A stretch of 64,000 nucleotides of DNA from CAWKAV01 sp963847735 (GCA_963847735.1 CAWKAV010000017.1:55809-119808), one strand, 5' to 3'. Counted from the first letter of the stretch, positions 44,703 to 54,242 are shown. Numbers and translations are program-made. Notes: generated by a model not told the origin, from the letters alone.

Positions 44703-45971
44703 TCAGGTGGGAATACTAGCTGTACGTAACTGCTCAACATACTCGCTGCTGATTTTTCTCAGCACATCTTCGAGTTGTGAGAAGCAAGTATTGGCGTTAA
44801 AATTTTCAGAAATGAACTTTTGAGCCTCGTTCCCAAGCCAACAGACTTCATCTCGATTTTTCTGTAGGCGAGCCAATATGTTACTAAAGTCAGAAGGGTC
44901 TTCCGCAACTATAAGACCGTGGCCAACCGCCCCTCGCAGCCCCTGAGCGCCCAAGGGTGTCGTAACAACCGGGCGCCCATGAGCCATAGCTTCTATGTTC
45001 TTTATCTTCAGACCGGATCCCATCTGAATCGGATTGACCACAACATGGCATCTTTTATACACATCATATGGTTGTTGAACCCTGCCCAGATAATTTGTGT
45101 TCGGATAGTCTTTTCGATCAATAACATCGCACAAAGTACCAGCAACCTCCAACAATATACCTGTCCCCCTTATTTTACTCCAGACATGATCCATAAACCA
45201 ATGGAAGGCATCTTGGTTAAATGGGGACTGTGATCCGAATAACGACATTATCAACTGCCCGTTCACTTGATCAGGAAAAGGACATTGAACGGGTTTATGA
45301 GGACGCGTGGCAGTGATTACTCTGCCTCCGAAATCTTTGCGCAGATACGAAGCCTCGTCTTCCTGAATCGCAATCAGGTAATCATATTTCTCCATTAATT
45401 CATATTCTTCACTTTTTTCGATGTGCATATTAAATTGATAGCCTCGCAACGCGGAACTCTCGCTTCTCAAGTGCATAATGTCAAGTACATCTAAAAACTT
45501 TTTAACAGTCAGGCTCTCGAAAGCATCAAGCAGATAGCTATGATTGATATACTCAATAATCACGGCAACATAGGACCTTCCTTCTATGAAATTTTTGAGA
45601 CTAGCGACATGGTTTTCTTTGTAGGAATACGGCGAAGTCATGACTTCTTCGTTGCCTTTGAGAGCTTTTTTTGTCCTCTTCAAGTATAGAATAAAATGAT
45701 TCAGCCAATCGCCTAACCTTGACGAACCAAAGATTTGTCGCAGACAAGAGAGTATTCTTGTTTTCCCTTGCGATGGCAGAGTATAGACGTGAATATTTGC
45801 TTGATTACATTTTTTAGCTGAGGGGTTCAGTACGTAAAGATCAATGTCCCAACTTTCCGCAAGTCTTTCGACAAGTGACCTGATCGCAAAAATAGCGCCA
45901 TTAGGTAACCCACCAAAAACGTCACGACTCGTAACTACCAATAGGCGATCTTTCAGAAAAGACTGCTTCAT
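44703..45971 (-). CDS. GT4-like glycosyltransferase
   Basis: 422 residues. N-terminal LLVVTSRDVFGGLPNGAIFA fits a GT-B acceptor domain; the donor domain has LIMSLFGSQSPFNQDAFHWF, NYLGRVQQPYDVYKRCHVVV and GSGLKIKNIEAMAHGRPVVT, as in the GT4 Glyco_trans_1_4 group. The sequence is distant from the GC-richer GT4 genes at 31-42 kb. Frame intact. Confidence 0.85.
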   Translation of the reverse strand: MKQSFLKDRLLVVTSRDVFGGLPNGAIFAIRSLVERLAESWDIDLYVLNPSAKKCNQANIHVYTLPSQGKTRILSCLRQIFGSSRLGDWLNHFILYLKRTKKALKGNEEVMTSPYSYKENHVASLKNFIEGRSYVAVIIEYINHSYLLDAFESLTVKKFLDVLDIMHLRSESSALRGYQFNMHIEKSEEYELMEKYDYLIAIQEDEASYLRKDFGGRVITATRPHKPVQCPFPDQVNGQLIMSLFGSQSPFNQDAFHWFMDHVWSKIRGTGILLEVAGTLCDVIDRKDYPNTNYLGRVQQPYDVYKRCHVVVNPIQMGSGLKIKNIEAMAHGRPVVTTPLGAQGLRGAVGHGLIVAEDPSDFSNILARLQKNRDEVCWLGNEAQKFISENFNANTCFSQLEDVLRKISSEYVEQLRTASIPT

Positions 45972-45978
45972 AAATATT

Positions 45979-47010
45979 TCAGTTAATCCTCAATATGGAT
46001 TTTAAGTTAAACTTGAACTTATTCACCGAGAGGAGTCGAATAACGATTGCTGCTATCTTTGCTTTTGTAGAGTTTCCAGACAGGCATTCCGAGTCCTGAA
46101 GATGAGTAACACTTATAAAAACCAGGTTACGCCCCAAATTCTCCAATAAACATAAGCGATCAAAATGTCTACTCTGGTCATTGGCGGCCAGTATTTTATC
46201 GAACCAACTTCCTGCAGCAGTCAAGTAATCCAAACTCCGAGATTTCCTCCGCATGTAAAAGGTACTATGCAAGGCCATTTCTTCGGCAGAAGGTTCAAAT
46301 CCAAGGCGTCGGAGCATGGTCTTCTGGATACGCAATGAATTGCCTGTCTGAATAGACGTGTGAACTTGACTGACCTGCGACTCATGCATCCGGTAGTCAT
46401 GGTGAATATCCGCGAGATTAGCCAACCGATATTTGACGCCGAGGCGCGTCCACAATTCGTAGTCCTCGGCATGGACGTAGTCGGGATCGAAACGATAGCC
46501 TTCACGGTTCATCATTTCCATGTCGAACATAACGGCTGCGTGCACCAAGGTCGAGGTAAAAAGCAGCCCGCAATAAATCTCGTCGTGGCGAGCGGGGAAA
46601 ACCAGTGAATGATGCTGCGCACCGAATTTCTGACAGGCTGTACCGCAGGCTATGATATTGGAATCTTTCCTCATTGCCCGCAACTGCCTCTCGAATCGTT
46701 GTGGACGTGAGATATCATCGGCGTCCATTCGTGCCATGTATCGGGTTCGCACTAGATCAAGCCCTTTGTTCAGAGTGGCGACCAACCCGAGATTGCGGTC
46801 GTTATGCAGCAAGCGGATGCGGTGGTCATCGTAGGATTTGATGATCTCTACACTTTCATCCGTGGAGCCATCGTTGATAATCAGAAACTCAAAATTGCAA
46901 TAGGTTTGCATCAGAACGCTGTCGATCGCTTCACGCAGATGGCAACCGGCATTATAGACAGGCATTAACACAGTCAGTTGACTATCTTTTAAAGCGTTTA
47001 TTGACAACAT
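45979..47010 (-). CDS. GT2 glycosyltransferase
   Basis: 343 residues. TVLMPVYNAGCHLREAIDSV, FEFLIINDGSTDESVEII and the metal site ARMDADDISRPQRFE identify a family 2 GT-A enzyme. The HAEDYELWTRLGVKY segment is the catalytic region. C-terminal 100 residues are helical. It begins 21 bases after the methyltransferase gene and is separated from the next gene by seven bases. Confidence 0.9.
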   Translation of the reverse strand: MLSINALKDSQLTVLMPVYNAGCHLREAIDSVLMQTYCNFEFLIINDGSTDESVEIIKSYDDHRIRLLHNDRNLGLVATLNKGLDLVRTRYMARMDADDISRPQRFERQLRAMRKDSNIIACGTACQKFGAQHHSLVFPARHDEIYCGLLFTSTLVHAAVMFDMEMMNREGYRFDPDYVHAEDYELWTRLGVKYRLANLADIHHDYRMHESQVSQVHTSIQTGNSLRIQKTMLRRLGFEPSAEEMALHSTFYMRRKSRSLDYLTAAGSWFDKILAANDQSRHFDRLCLLENLGRNLVFISVTHLQDSECLSGNSTKAKIAAIVIRLLSVNKFKFNLKSILRIN

Positions 47011-47031
47011 TTGGGTTAGGTTCTCGTTGAA

Positions 47032-47751
47032 TCATTTCTTGAGAATTAGTGCAAAATCCCTCCGACACAGGCTTCTGCGTTGCATTATATATTCTGATAA
47101 TAAATTGATAAGTCTGCAATAAATTCTATTTTTAACTAAAACCTTAAATCGTGTTTCTATCCAATAAAATCCTGATATGTTTAAACCGGCCCGGGTCATC
47201 AATTCCCAGCATACGTGCGGGTTCAACCAGACCGTATGCTCAGTATTCACACTGATTGTTCCATTGAAAATTGCTTTCATGGACTGTTCAATATTAAATG
47301 GATTGGGGGTGGTGACAACGAAGATAGAATCTTCATGCATATGCTTCTTAATGCAATCAAGAAATAAGCCTATGTTGGAAAGATGCTCTATCAAATCACC
47401 TGCAACGATCACATCATAAGTTTTGCCAAGATTAAAGCTCTCAACATTTGCAGCAACGATTTGAAAGCCTCTTTTATTCAATTCATTGATATCATCTAAC
47501 AATATATCGACGCCGGTTACATTCTCAGCGACATCCTTAATTTGCTTATGTAGCCACTTGTCACCCAGATCAAGAGCCGTTTGATAAGAGTGATCAATGC
47601 ACCCAAGGTCCAGAACATTTTTACCTTCACACAAAGAGACTATTAGATCATTCTTATCTATAGGGTCAAATTGGCCAAGGGACACATACTGAATAAAATC
47701 CTTGATGGACTTAAATTTCATGTCACATTCTATTTTCATAAATCCCATCAT
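47032..47751 (-). CDS. class I SAM-dependent methyltransferase
   Basis: 239 residues; the start could also be the ATG of MKIECDM or MKFKSIK. SAM motifs: NVLDLGCIDHSYQTALDLG, VTGVDILLDDINELNKRG, VAGDLIEHLSNIGLFLD and VTTPNPFNIEQ. This is the Methyltransf_23 type. AT-rich composition like its neighbours in 41.9-47.9 kb. Substrate unknown, probably a sugar or lipid-linked glycan end; a chain-terminal methyl group would fit the Wzm/Wzt system next to it. Confidence 0.85.
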   Translation of the reverse strand: MMGFMKIECDMKFKSIKDFIQYVSLGQFDPIDKNDLIVSLCEGKNVLDLGCIDHSYQTALDLGDKWLHKQIKDVAENVTGVDILLDDINELNKRGFQIVAANVESFNLGKTYDVIVAGDLIEHLSNIGLFLDCIKKHMHEDSIFVVTTPNPFNIEQSMKAIFNGTISVNTEHTVWLNPHVCWELMTRAGLNISGFYWIETRFKVLVKNRIYCRLINLLSEYIMQRRSLCRRDFALILKK

Positions 47752-47859
47752 ATTTTAAAAGTTGAAGAATTTTTAAAATGACATACCAACTTTTCAGATA
47801 TATTTCTTAAAGAGATCATTAAATACTCTGAATCTGGTTTCTTTAAATCTCCTGCTAAC

Positions 47860-49281
47860 TCAAGACACATCCCACTGACTACTCATAAAAATCTGCCCAT
47901 GTCGACTGGTTAAGATCATCCCAGTCCCAAACACATCGTTTGGGGTAATCGAAAAGGTCAGGGCGCAATCAAGGGCCTCATAAATATGCTGGTTGGCATT
48001 GGCCAGGATGAGACCGATACGATAATCACCGGGAAGCAAGTTCATTTGCGGTAGTTCGCAAGTCAATGTCTTTTGTCCTTCGATAGCTGGCAACTCGCAA
48101 CCGGCTTCGCGATTGGCGATATGGCTTATCAAATCCCCATTCGCGGCATGGATACGCACACCAACCCAGGGCCGGTCTATCCGTACCCCATCGCGGCATT
48201 GCACAGTGAAACTGATGCGCATCCCGGCACCACATGGCAGTTCCTCACCCAAGTTGCCTCGCAGATCTCTTAATTCCGCATTGACAATTGCCACCGGTTG
48301 TTTTGCCACCGTTCCCGCTGACTGGTACACCGCGCCACCAGAAGACATGGAGGCATAATAGCGGGCGATCACCTCATCCGTAACACCTTTGGCAAGGACC
48401 TGCCCTTTATCGAGAAGGATTGTACGATCGCACAAATTTCTAAGAATTCCAATATTGTGTGAAACAAACAAAACCGTCCGACCCTCCTTGCCCACCTCCT
48501 GCATTTTCCCCAAACACTTCTTCTGAAACTGCGCATCCCCGACCGCAAGCACCTCGTCGATAATCAGAATCTCAGGTTCCAGATGAGCGGCCACAGCGAA
48601 CGCCAGGCGCACATACATGCCCGAAGAGTACCTTTTTACTGGTGTATCAATAAACTTTTCAATCTCGGCAAAGGCAACTATTTCGTCGAATTTACGATGT
48701 ATTTCAGTTTTATTCATGCCAAGGATCGCGCCATTCAGGAAAATATTTTCCTGTCCGGTCAATTCCGGGTGAAACCCGGTCCCCACTTCGAGCATGCTCG
48801 CCACCCTGCCCCTGATCTTTACCTTGCCCTTGGTTGGTGTGGTCACCTTGGAGAGAATCTTGAGAAGGGTCGATTTGCCGGCGCCGTTCTTGCCGATAAT
48901 GCCAAGGACTTCGCCTTGCTTGACATCGAAGGAAACGTCGCGGAGAGCCCAAAAACGATCCTCTGGATCGTTTTTCGTTGTATCGCTGGCGCTGGTTGAA
49001 GGATTGAGGGGTTGAATGGTTGAACGGTTTGAAACCTGAGAAACCTGGTCAACTTTTTGGTTTGGGTCTTGTTTGCCAGTTGTGCGGGCCCACCAGGTTT
49101 GCAGGTCACGTTTCAGGGTGCCGTGGTTGATGGTGCCGAGCCGGTATTGTTTCCAGAGGTTTTCGACGCGAATGACGACATCAGATCCCGTTGAGAAATC
49201 TATGGGGCGGATGTCTGTAGCTGGAGGCGACACAGCAGTTTCCTGAGATTCTAAAATATTTATTTCGTCAGTTTGTTTCAT
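47860..49281 (-). CDS. wzt: polysaccharide ABC transporter ATP-binding protein
   Basis: 473 residues. ATPase domain (about 100-320): Walker A GIIGKNGAGKSTLLKI, signature YSSGMYVRLAFA, Walker B ILIIDEVLAVGD and H-loop VSHN. The C-terminal 130 residues form a Wzt-type beta-sandwich that in known systems recognises modified chain ends. Between residues about 75 and 98 there is a QVSNRSTIQPLNPSTSAS insertion coded by a TTGAAxGxTTGAA repeat (48993-49033) in a normally short loop. It pairs with wzm and exports a finished, lipid-linked chain. Confidence 0.93.
   Translation of the reverse strand: MKQTDEINILESQETAVSPPATDIRPIDFSTGSDVVIRVENLWKQYRLGTINHGTLKRDLQTWWARTTGKQDPNQKVDQVSQVSNRSTIQPLNPSTSASDTTKNDPEDRFWALRDVSFDVKQGEVLGIIGKNGAGKSTLLKILSKVTTPTKGKVKIRGRVASMLEVGTGFHPELTGQENIFLNGAILGMNKTEIHRKFDEIVAFAEIEKFIDTPVKRYSSGMYVRLAFAVAAHLEPEILIIDEVLAVGDAQFQKKCLGKMQEVGKEGRTVLFVSHNIGILRNLCDRTILLDKGQVLAKGVTDEVIARYYASMSSGGAVYQSAGTVAKQPVAIVNAELRDLRGNLGEELPCGAGMRISFTVQCRDGVRIDRPWVGVRIHAANGDLISHIANREAGCELPAIEGQKTLTCELPQMNLLPGDYRIGLILANANQHIYEALDCALTFSITPNDVFGTGMILTSRHGQIFMSSQWDVS
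48993..49033. repeat. GGTTGAA-type repeat inside wzt
   Basis: Units of ggttgaa/gattgag/ggttgaa/ggttgaa (tggttgaaggattgaggggt then tgaatggttgaacgg) lie in frame, coding for STIQPLNPST. It is a third kind of in-frame microrepeat in the locus. Confidence 0.7.
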
Positions 49282-49469
49282 ACTTCATTTCGTTAAAAGC
49301 ATTACATCTTCAAAGGTTCAATCTACCAAAAGCTCAATTTAACAGAGATGAATGGGATTGATGGGATATTTAAAATCGAAACCCATATTTTTTAGTTTAG
49401 CCTCTTCATCCCCTCTATCCCCGTAAAAAATCTTTCCGTATTTGAAGTCACACCTTGAGATATTGAGGT

Positions 49470-50336
49470 TTATACCGTATCCATAAAACTCTTCTCTATC
49501 CTTGAGAATAGGACAATGCCGACCGCCAGAATAACCACCGTCATCACAGCGCTGGTCGCGATGCTGCCGAAATTAACCGTACCCACGCCCAGAAACGCGT
49601 AGCGAAAAGCTTCAATCATCGGTGCCATTGGGTTGAGATTGATGACCCATTGCCATTTTTCCGGAACCATGGACGTTGGATAGACAACTGGCGTGGTGTA
49701 CATCCACAACTGCACGCCGAATCCCACCAGGTAGGTCAGATCACGGTATTTGGTGGTGAGTGATGAAACGATGATGCCGCAGCCGAGACCGAGGGCCGCC
49801 ATTTGGATGAGCAGCAGCGGCAACAACAGCAGAACGGCTTGCGGATTGAGGGCGATCCCGTTGAGCCAGTAGTAGGCAAAGAAGCACATGAAGAGCAGGA
49901 ACTGGATCGCGAAGCCTATCAGGCTACTGATGACAATCGAGATCGGCACACAGAGCCTGGGGAAGTAAACCTTGCCAAAGATCCCGGCATTTGCGACGAA
50001 CGTGTTGGAGGTCTTTTGCAGGCAATCGGCGAAATAGCGCCAGAAAACGATGCCCGACATATAAAAAAGGACTTGCGGCAGTCCATCCGTTGGCAATTTT
50101 GCCACCTTGCCAAAAATCACGGTAAAGACCAGAGTCGTCAGCAAGGGCTGGATGATATACCACAGGGGACCAAGGATGGTCTGTTTGTAAATTGCAATAA
50201 AATCACGCCTGACGAACAGCATGATCAGATCGCGATAACGCCAGAGTTCACCGAGTTTGATATCGAACCAGCCGGTAACAGGTTGGATCACTTCGGTCCA
50301 CTGGTCGTGGTTGGTTGAATTGTTTGTTTCGTTCAT
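49470..50336 (-). CDS. wzm: polysaccharide ABC transporter permease
   Basis: 288 residues of the ABC-2 membrane family. Starts with an amphipathic cytoplasmic part (GWFDIKLGELWRYRDLIMLF, VRRDFIAIYKQTILGPLWYI) typical of O-antigen exporters, then six membrane helices. MVPEKWQWVINLNPMAPMIE is the conserved periplasmic loop. A 188-base gap separates it from wzt; the gap is AT-rich and has no recognised gene. Confidence 0.95.
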   Translation of the reverse strand: MNETNNSTNHDQWTEVIQPVTGWFDIKLGELWRYRDLIMLFVRRDFIAIYKQTILGPLWYIIQPLLTTLVFTVIFGKVAKLPTDGLPQVLFYMSGIVFWRYFADCLQKTSNTFVANAGIFGKVYFPRLCVPISIVISSLIGFAIQFLLFMCFFAYYWLNGIALNPQAVLLLLPLLLIQMAALGLGCGIIVSSLTTKYRDLTYLVGFGVQLWMYTTPVVYPTSMVPEKWQWVINLNPMAPMIEAFRYAFLGVGTVNFGSIATSAVMTVVILAVGIVLFSRIEKSFMDTV

Positions 50337-50354
50337 TGATGCTGGTTATCCGTT

Positions 50355-50458
50355 AAAGGCTTTGGTTTATAATCATGCCCTTTCAGCGTTTATCAGAGTC
50401 CTATAAATCTCTTAAAGCTAAGCATTGGACGCTGATTCTCATTATGAGCGCTGATTAA
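50355..50458. repeat. ATCAGCGT-type intergenic repeat, copy C
   Basis: In the wzm-cpsB gap: ggtttataatcatgccctt, cagcgtttatcagagtcc and gacgctgattctcattatg, then gagcgctgatt. Third copy of the family seen at 25600 and 28812. Confidence 0.55.
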
Positions 50459-51306
50459 AACAGCCCAAACTGCTCTCCTTGCCCTGCCCTATTAGCCTTT
50501 CCATCGGCGGAAACCGACCCATCCCATTCCGCCAGTTTTTTCAGCAACGGATTCAAGGCAAACTTATCGTGCTGCAGAATCGGCCCTGTTGCAGTGCCAT
50601 CATGCAGATCGGAGGCGATGGCAGAATAAACTCCGAGTTTGAGAAGTTCGTATGCGCGGCTTTGGACCTGGGGGCCGTAGTAGCCGGTGAAGCTGCCGAG
50701 GTTTGCCTGGAACAATACTCCTCCAGGTAAATCAGTATCGGAGAGTTTTGAATTTTGAATTTTGAATTTTGAATTATTTTTTTTAAATGGCCAGAGGTTG
50801 GTGATGTTGAATTTTGACTTATCTTCTTCAAAATTTCTTTTACGATCAGCGCCCTGAGTCCTTTGCTCCGTCAACATTTCATAGAAATATTGAGTGCGTT
50901 CCGGATGTGCGATCAGTGGCACGAAACCCTTGTCGACTATCAGTTTCAAGCCGGCCTGGACACACTCGTGGTGGGCTTGCTGGGGGGCTTCGCAGAGTAC
51001 CAGCCGAGTCGGACCGAGCGGCACGAGATTATCGGCACATTCGGCGAAGTTTTCATCGAGCATGTATTCCATGCCGGGCCAGAGGTCGAGGTGTATATCG
51101 GCATTATCGAGATCCGCCTGCAGCATCAGGGTCGCTTCCCGCACCTTTTGCGGGCCGAAATCATAGTACCCCTTGATGCAGTGCGGCGTACAGCAGACGG
51201 CTTTGTAACCGAACCCGGCAAGGCGTGCCGCCATGATGATTGATTCGGAGACATCGATGGGGCCGTCGTCGAGGCCGGGGAGTATGTGGCAGTGGAAATC
51301 TATCAT
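50455..51306 (-). CDS. CpsB/CapC-type tyrosine phosphatase (PHP family)
   Basis: 283 residues. Manganese-dependent phosphotyrosine phosphatase that removes phosphate from the Tyr-rich tail of BY-kinases. Metal motifs: MIDFHCHILPGLDDGP, CTPHCIKG, and LIAHPERTQYF; the C-terminal IASDLHDG supplies the last histidine. About 45 residues between the HPERT helix and LPGGVLFQANLGS are extra compared with usual members; they include NNSKFKIQNSKLS from a repeat at 50745-50776. It pairs with the two Wzc genes downstream in map order. Confidence 0.9.
   Translation of the reverse strand: MIDFHCHILPGLDDGPIDVSESIIMAARLAGFGYKAVCCTPHCIKGYYDFGPQKVREATLMLQADLDNADIHLDLWPGMEYMLDENFAECADNLVPLGPTRLVLCEAPQQAHHECVQAGLKLIVDKGFVPLIAHPERTQYFYEMLTEQRTQGADRKRNFEEDKSKFNITNLWPFKKNNSKFKIQNSKLSDTDLPGGVLFQANLGSFTGYYGPQVQSRAYELLKLGVYSAIASDLHDGTATGPILQHDKFALNPLLKKLAEWDGSVSADGKANRAGQGEQFGLF
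50745..50776. repeat. AATTTTGAATT-type repeat inside cpsB
   Basis: Four near-perfect ttttgaatt units in a row, in frame, coding for NSKFKIQNSK. The most regular copy of the family also seen in fcl and gmd. Confidence 0.85.
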
Positions 51307-51320
51307 CTTTTTTGCATAGC

Positions 51321-51360
51321 AAAAAACGGGACGCGAAACGCGGGACGAGTGACGCGAAAA
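51321..51360. repeat. CGCGTCCC-type short repeat between cpsB and the four-helix-bundle gene
   Basis: Reads acgggacgcgaaacgcgggacg then agtgacgcgaaaa; copy of the GC-rich dispersed family in reverse orientation. Confidence 0.6.
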
Positions 51361-51363
51361 CCG

Positions 51364-51730
51364 TTATTTTGATCCTTTAGTATTCAGGTAATTCCTCTTG
51401 GCTCTTATGAGACCACCGATCATGGCTGAAATAGCCTTAGTTTCCTCCAGCCACTCCTTCCCAATATCTCTATTGATATAAGTCTATTTCCATACCGATG
51501 AGGACTTGAGTCCTCAATTCACCACAAGAGCCTTTAGCATAGTTCAGAAAGTTGATGCATTCTTTCGGTGAAATCCTCTCACAACCTTCAGATATATTAC
51601 TAGGGATGGAAAGACCTGAACGGGTAATTTGATCCTTAAAACCATAATCCTTCAAACTGCTTAATGTCTTGTAAATATTTGCACTTAACCGAGATGACCG
51701 TTTCCATACATCCAAATCCTCAAATTGCAT
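51364..51730 (-). pseudogene. four-helix-bundle protein (23S rRNA intervening-sequence type), one frameshift
   Basis: The start MQFEDLDVWKRSSRLSANIY at 51730 has a GGAGGGG ribosome-binding site. The protein follows the S23/four-helix-bundle family (ITRSGLSIPSNISEGCER, FLNYAKGSCGELRTQVLIG). At about 51480 the frame breaks; the next frame reads YINRDIGKEWLEETKAISAM and GLIRAKRNYL, the normal C-terminus, to a stop at 51364. Restored length is about 121 residues. Members lie within 23S rRNA insertions, in diversity-generating retroelements (as Avd) or alone; here no reverse transcriptase is seen. Role unknown. Confidence 0.82.
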
Positions 51731-51787
51731 ATCAACCCCTCCATAAATCAAATCAAATTTTCCGCTCCTATTTTGGTCTATCTGGAT

Positions 51788-51900
51788 TTCCGCGTCTCGC
51801 GTCCCACGTCCCGCGTTCCGGCCTAGCCATTAATAAATCCTTTCGCACTTATTTCTCAGAGCTTTTGATTTCCGCGTGACTCGTCCCGCAACCCTCTTCC
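51788..51900. repeat. CGCGTCCC-type short repeats upstream of the four-helix-bundle gene
   Basis: Two copies: ttccgcgtctcgcgtcccac (from about 51790, continuing gtcccgcgtt) and ttccgcgtgactcgtcccgc (about 51870). They fill the gap between wzc (51905) and the four-helix-bundle gene. Confidence 0.65.
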
Positions 51901-51904
51901 CGAT

Positions 51905-54242
51905 TCATCCGTTGATGAATCCCCAAATCTTCGCGAGAACCCTCCCCGGCAACGAAGGCTTCGGCACCAGCTCACCCTTACGATAATAACCCTTGTAATA
52001 TTTGCTGTTGTAATAGCTGTAACCGCCATAGAACCTGGCGCCTTTGCCGGTTTTATCGTTGAGGACAACGCCGGCGATGCTGGCTTCGTGGCTGTTCAGC
52101 ATCTTGATAGCCTGCATGGCAAGGCGCTTCGGGACACGGCAGGGTTCGATGATCAGCACATTGAGATCGACCCAGGGTGAGAGGATCAGGGCATCGGCTA
52201 CCGGCAGCAGGGGCGGCACGTCGAGGAAGACGTAGTCATACTTCTGGCGGGCGGCTTCGATGAATTTCTGCATCGCCTTGGAAGACAGCAACTGGGTCGG
52301 GTTGGGTGGCTCTGTACCGGCCGGGATGAAATCGAGGTTCAGGTTATCGATCCGGCGCAAGGCCTCCTTGCTGCCATGCACCAGCAGGTCAGTCAGCCCC
52401 GGGGTTTCCTTCTGATCGAGGGCCGCAGACAGCGAGGGACGGCGCAGGTCGCAGCCTACCAGCAGGACTTTCGCGCCGGTCTGGGCCATGGTGGCGGCCA
52501 GGTTGACGGCGATGGTCGACTTGCCTTCGTCGGCCAGGCAGCTGGTGAGCATGACGGTTTTATGTTTCTGGTTGGTGACAATGAAATGCAGGTTGGTGCG
52601 CAGGGCGATGAAGGCCTCTGCGGGGATGGAGTGCGGCTCCAGGTGCGTCACCAGTTGTCCGGAATCATTACTGACCGCCGATTCGATGCGCGGTATGGAG
52701 CCGATCATGGTCAGCTTCAGCTTGTCCAGGACGTCTTCCTCGTCCTTGATGGTCTGATCGAGATAATCGAGCAGGAAGGTCAGCCGACACCGAGCAGCAG
52801 ACCGATCAGCAGACCGGTGCCGAGATTTTTCTGCATGTTCGGCGTGATCGGCGCGCGTGGCAACCCGGCCTGGCTGATAATTTCGACATTGCTGGTGATC
52901 GATGCCTGGGCGATGCGTTCCTCCTGCTGGCGCTGCAGCAGGTAGCTGTAGAGTTCGGCGTTGACCGCGCTGGAGCGGCTTAACCTGGCGAGTTCGAGCT
53001 CCTCCTCGGGGACCTGCTCCAGGCGTTTGGAGCTGGCCGCCAGCTCCTGGTCAAGAGCCGCGATTTCCGCATCGAAATTGCTGAGGGCAAGCCGGGCCGC
53101 AGCCATAACCTCCTGGCGTATCAGGGCGATCTTGTCGTTGACGTCGACTGACATCGGGGTGAGAGGCCGTGTATTGGCGCAGCAGCTCGCTGCGAATGCT
53201 GCGCAGCTCGGCCAGGCGGCTGAACAGCTCCGGCACCCCGGGCAAAGTTTGCACGGCAGACGAATCGAAGCTGTTGAGATCGCCGGGGTTATCGAGAAAA
53301 CTTGCGATGCGCTGTTGCTTGAGCAGAAGGTCGGCGCGCTCTTTTTCAAGGGCAACGGCAAGATCGACCATGTTCGAGCCTTCCGGGCTGAGCCTCTGCA
53401 GACCGGTGCGAATCTTGTACTCCTGAAGATTCTGTTCGGAGCTGTTCAGCTGACGGCCGATCGCAACCAGCTGCTGGTCGATCAATTCGACAATGGTCGA
53501 AGCTTCCTTGAGTTTGGCCTCGCGGGCCTGCTCCTGGTAGGCAAGGGCGATCGCATTGGCCACATCACGGGCCTGCTGCGGGTCTGTGCGCTGCACAGCC
53601 AGACGAATCATGGAAATCTGGTCACCGGTCGGGTAGGCCCTCACACCCTGGCTGACCACGGCGGTCGCCTGCTCGGGGGTGAGTCGAATCAGGCTGTAGT
53701 TGCTACCGGGGACCACAGAATGCAGTTCGATCAGTCCATCGATCTCACCCTGCACAAACGGAAGGCCGCTTTTCCCGAAAGCCAGGGCCGTGCCGGACGG
53801 CAGCAGGATTTTGAAACTCTTCTCATCGACAATCTGCACGGTCAGGGACGTGAGATCACTCCGGCACAATCAAGCGACGGATACTCAGATCATCACTTTT
53901 CTGTTCTGATGACAGGCTCCATTCCAGCTGCAGCAGCCTGGCCGCACGATCGGCGATAAGATTGGACTGCAACAGATAAATCTCTGAATCGAGGCTGAAA
54001 TAGCCCTCTTTTCGCTTGCCAAGGACCTGCTGCGAGGTGTCCGGTTTCAGACTGATCCGCAACACCGCGCTGGCTTCGTAAACCGGAATTTCAAAAACGG
54101 TTTTTATAGCGGTGATGCTAAAGACCAGCACAAAGACCAGCAGGGCAATTTTCCAGCGACGCTGCACCACATGCAGATAATCAAAGAGATGCGTTTCTCT
54201 CTCTGCTTGTACCGGCAGATTGTAAGGATCTTGATCAGACAT
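51905..54242 (-). pseudogene. wzc: Wzc-type tyrosine autokinase (Wzz-CpsD fusion), copy 1, three frameshifts
   Basis: Joined, four frame pieces give a 780-residue inner-membrane BY-kinase controlling chain length and export. Piece order: N-terminal Wzz domain (HLFDYLHVVQRRWKIALLVF); periplasmic coiled coil (MIRLAVQRTDPQQARDVANA to LLRQYTASHPDV); NMQKNLGTGLLIGLLLGVG with the second membrane helix; and the kinase. Shifts lie near 53860, 53150 and 52785; at the last, removing one missing-G effect restores GVGLTFLLDYLDQTIKDE. Kinase motifs: Walker A CLADEGKST (usual P and first G absent), Walker A' VGCDLRRP, Walker B VFLDVPP, Tyr-rich tail YGGYSYYNSKYYKGYY. The kinase part alone has an intact frame at 51905-52708. 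Confidence 0.85.

Noticed and set aside
51364..51730. Diversity-generating retroelement because of the Avd-like four-helix bundle
   Set aside because: No reverse transcriptase, template repeat or variable repeat could be found in the window.
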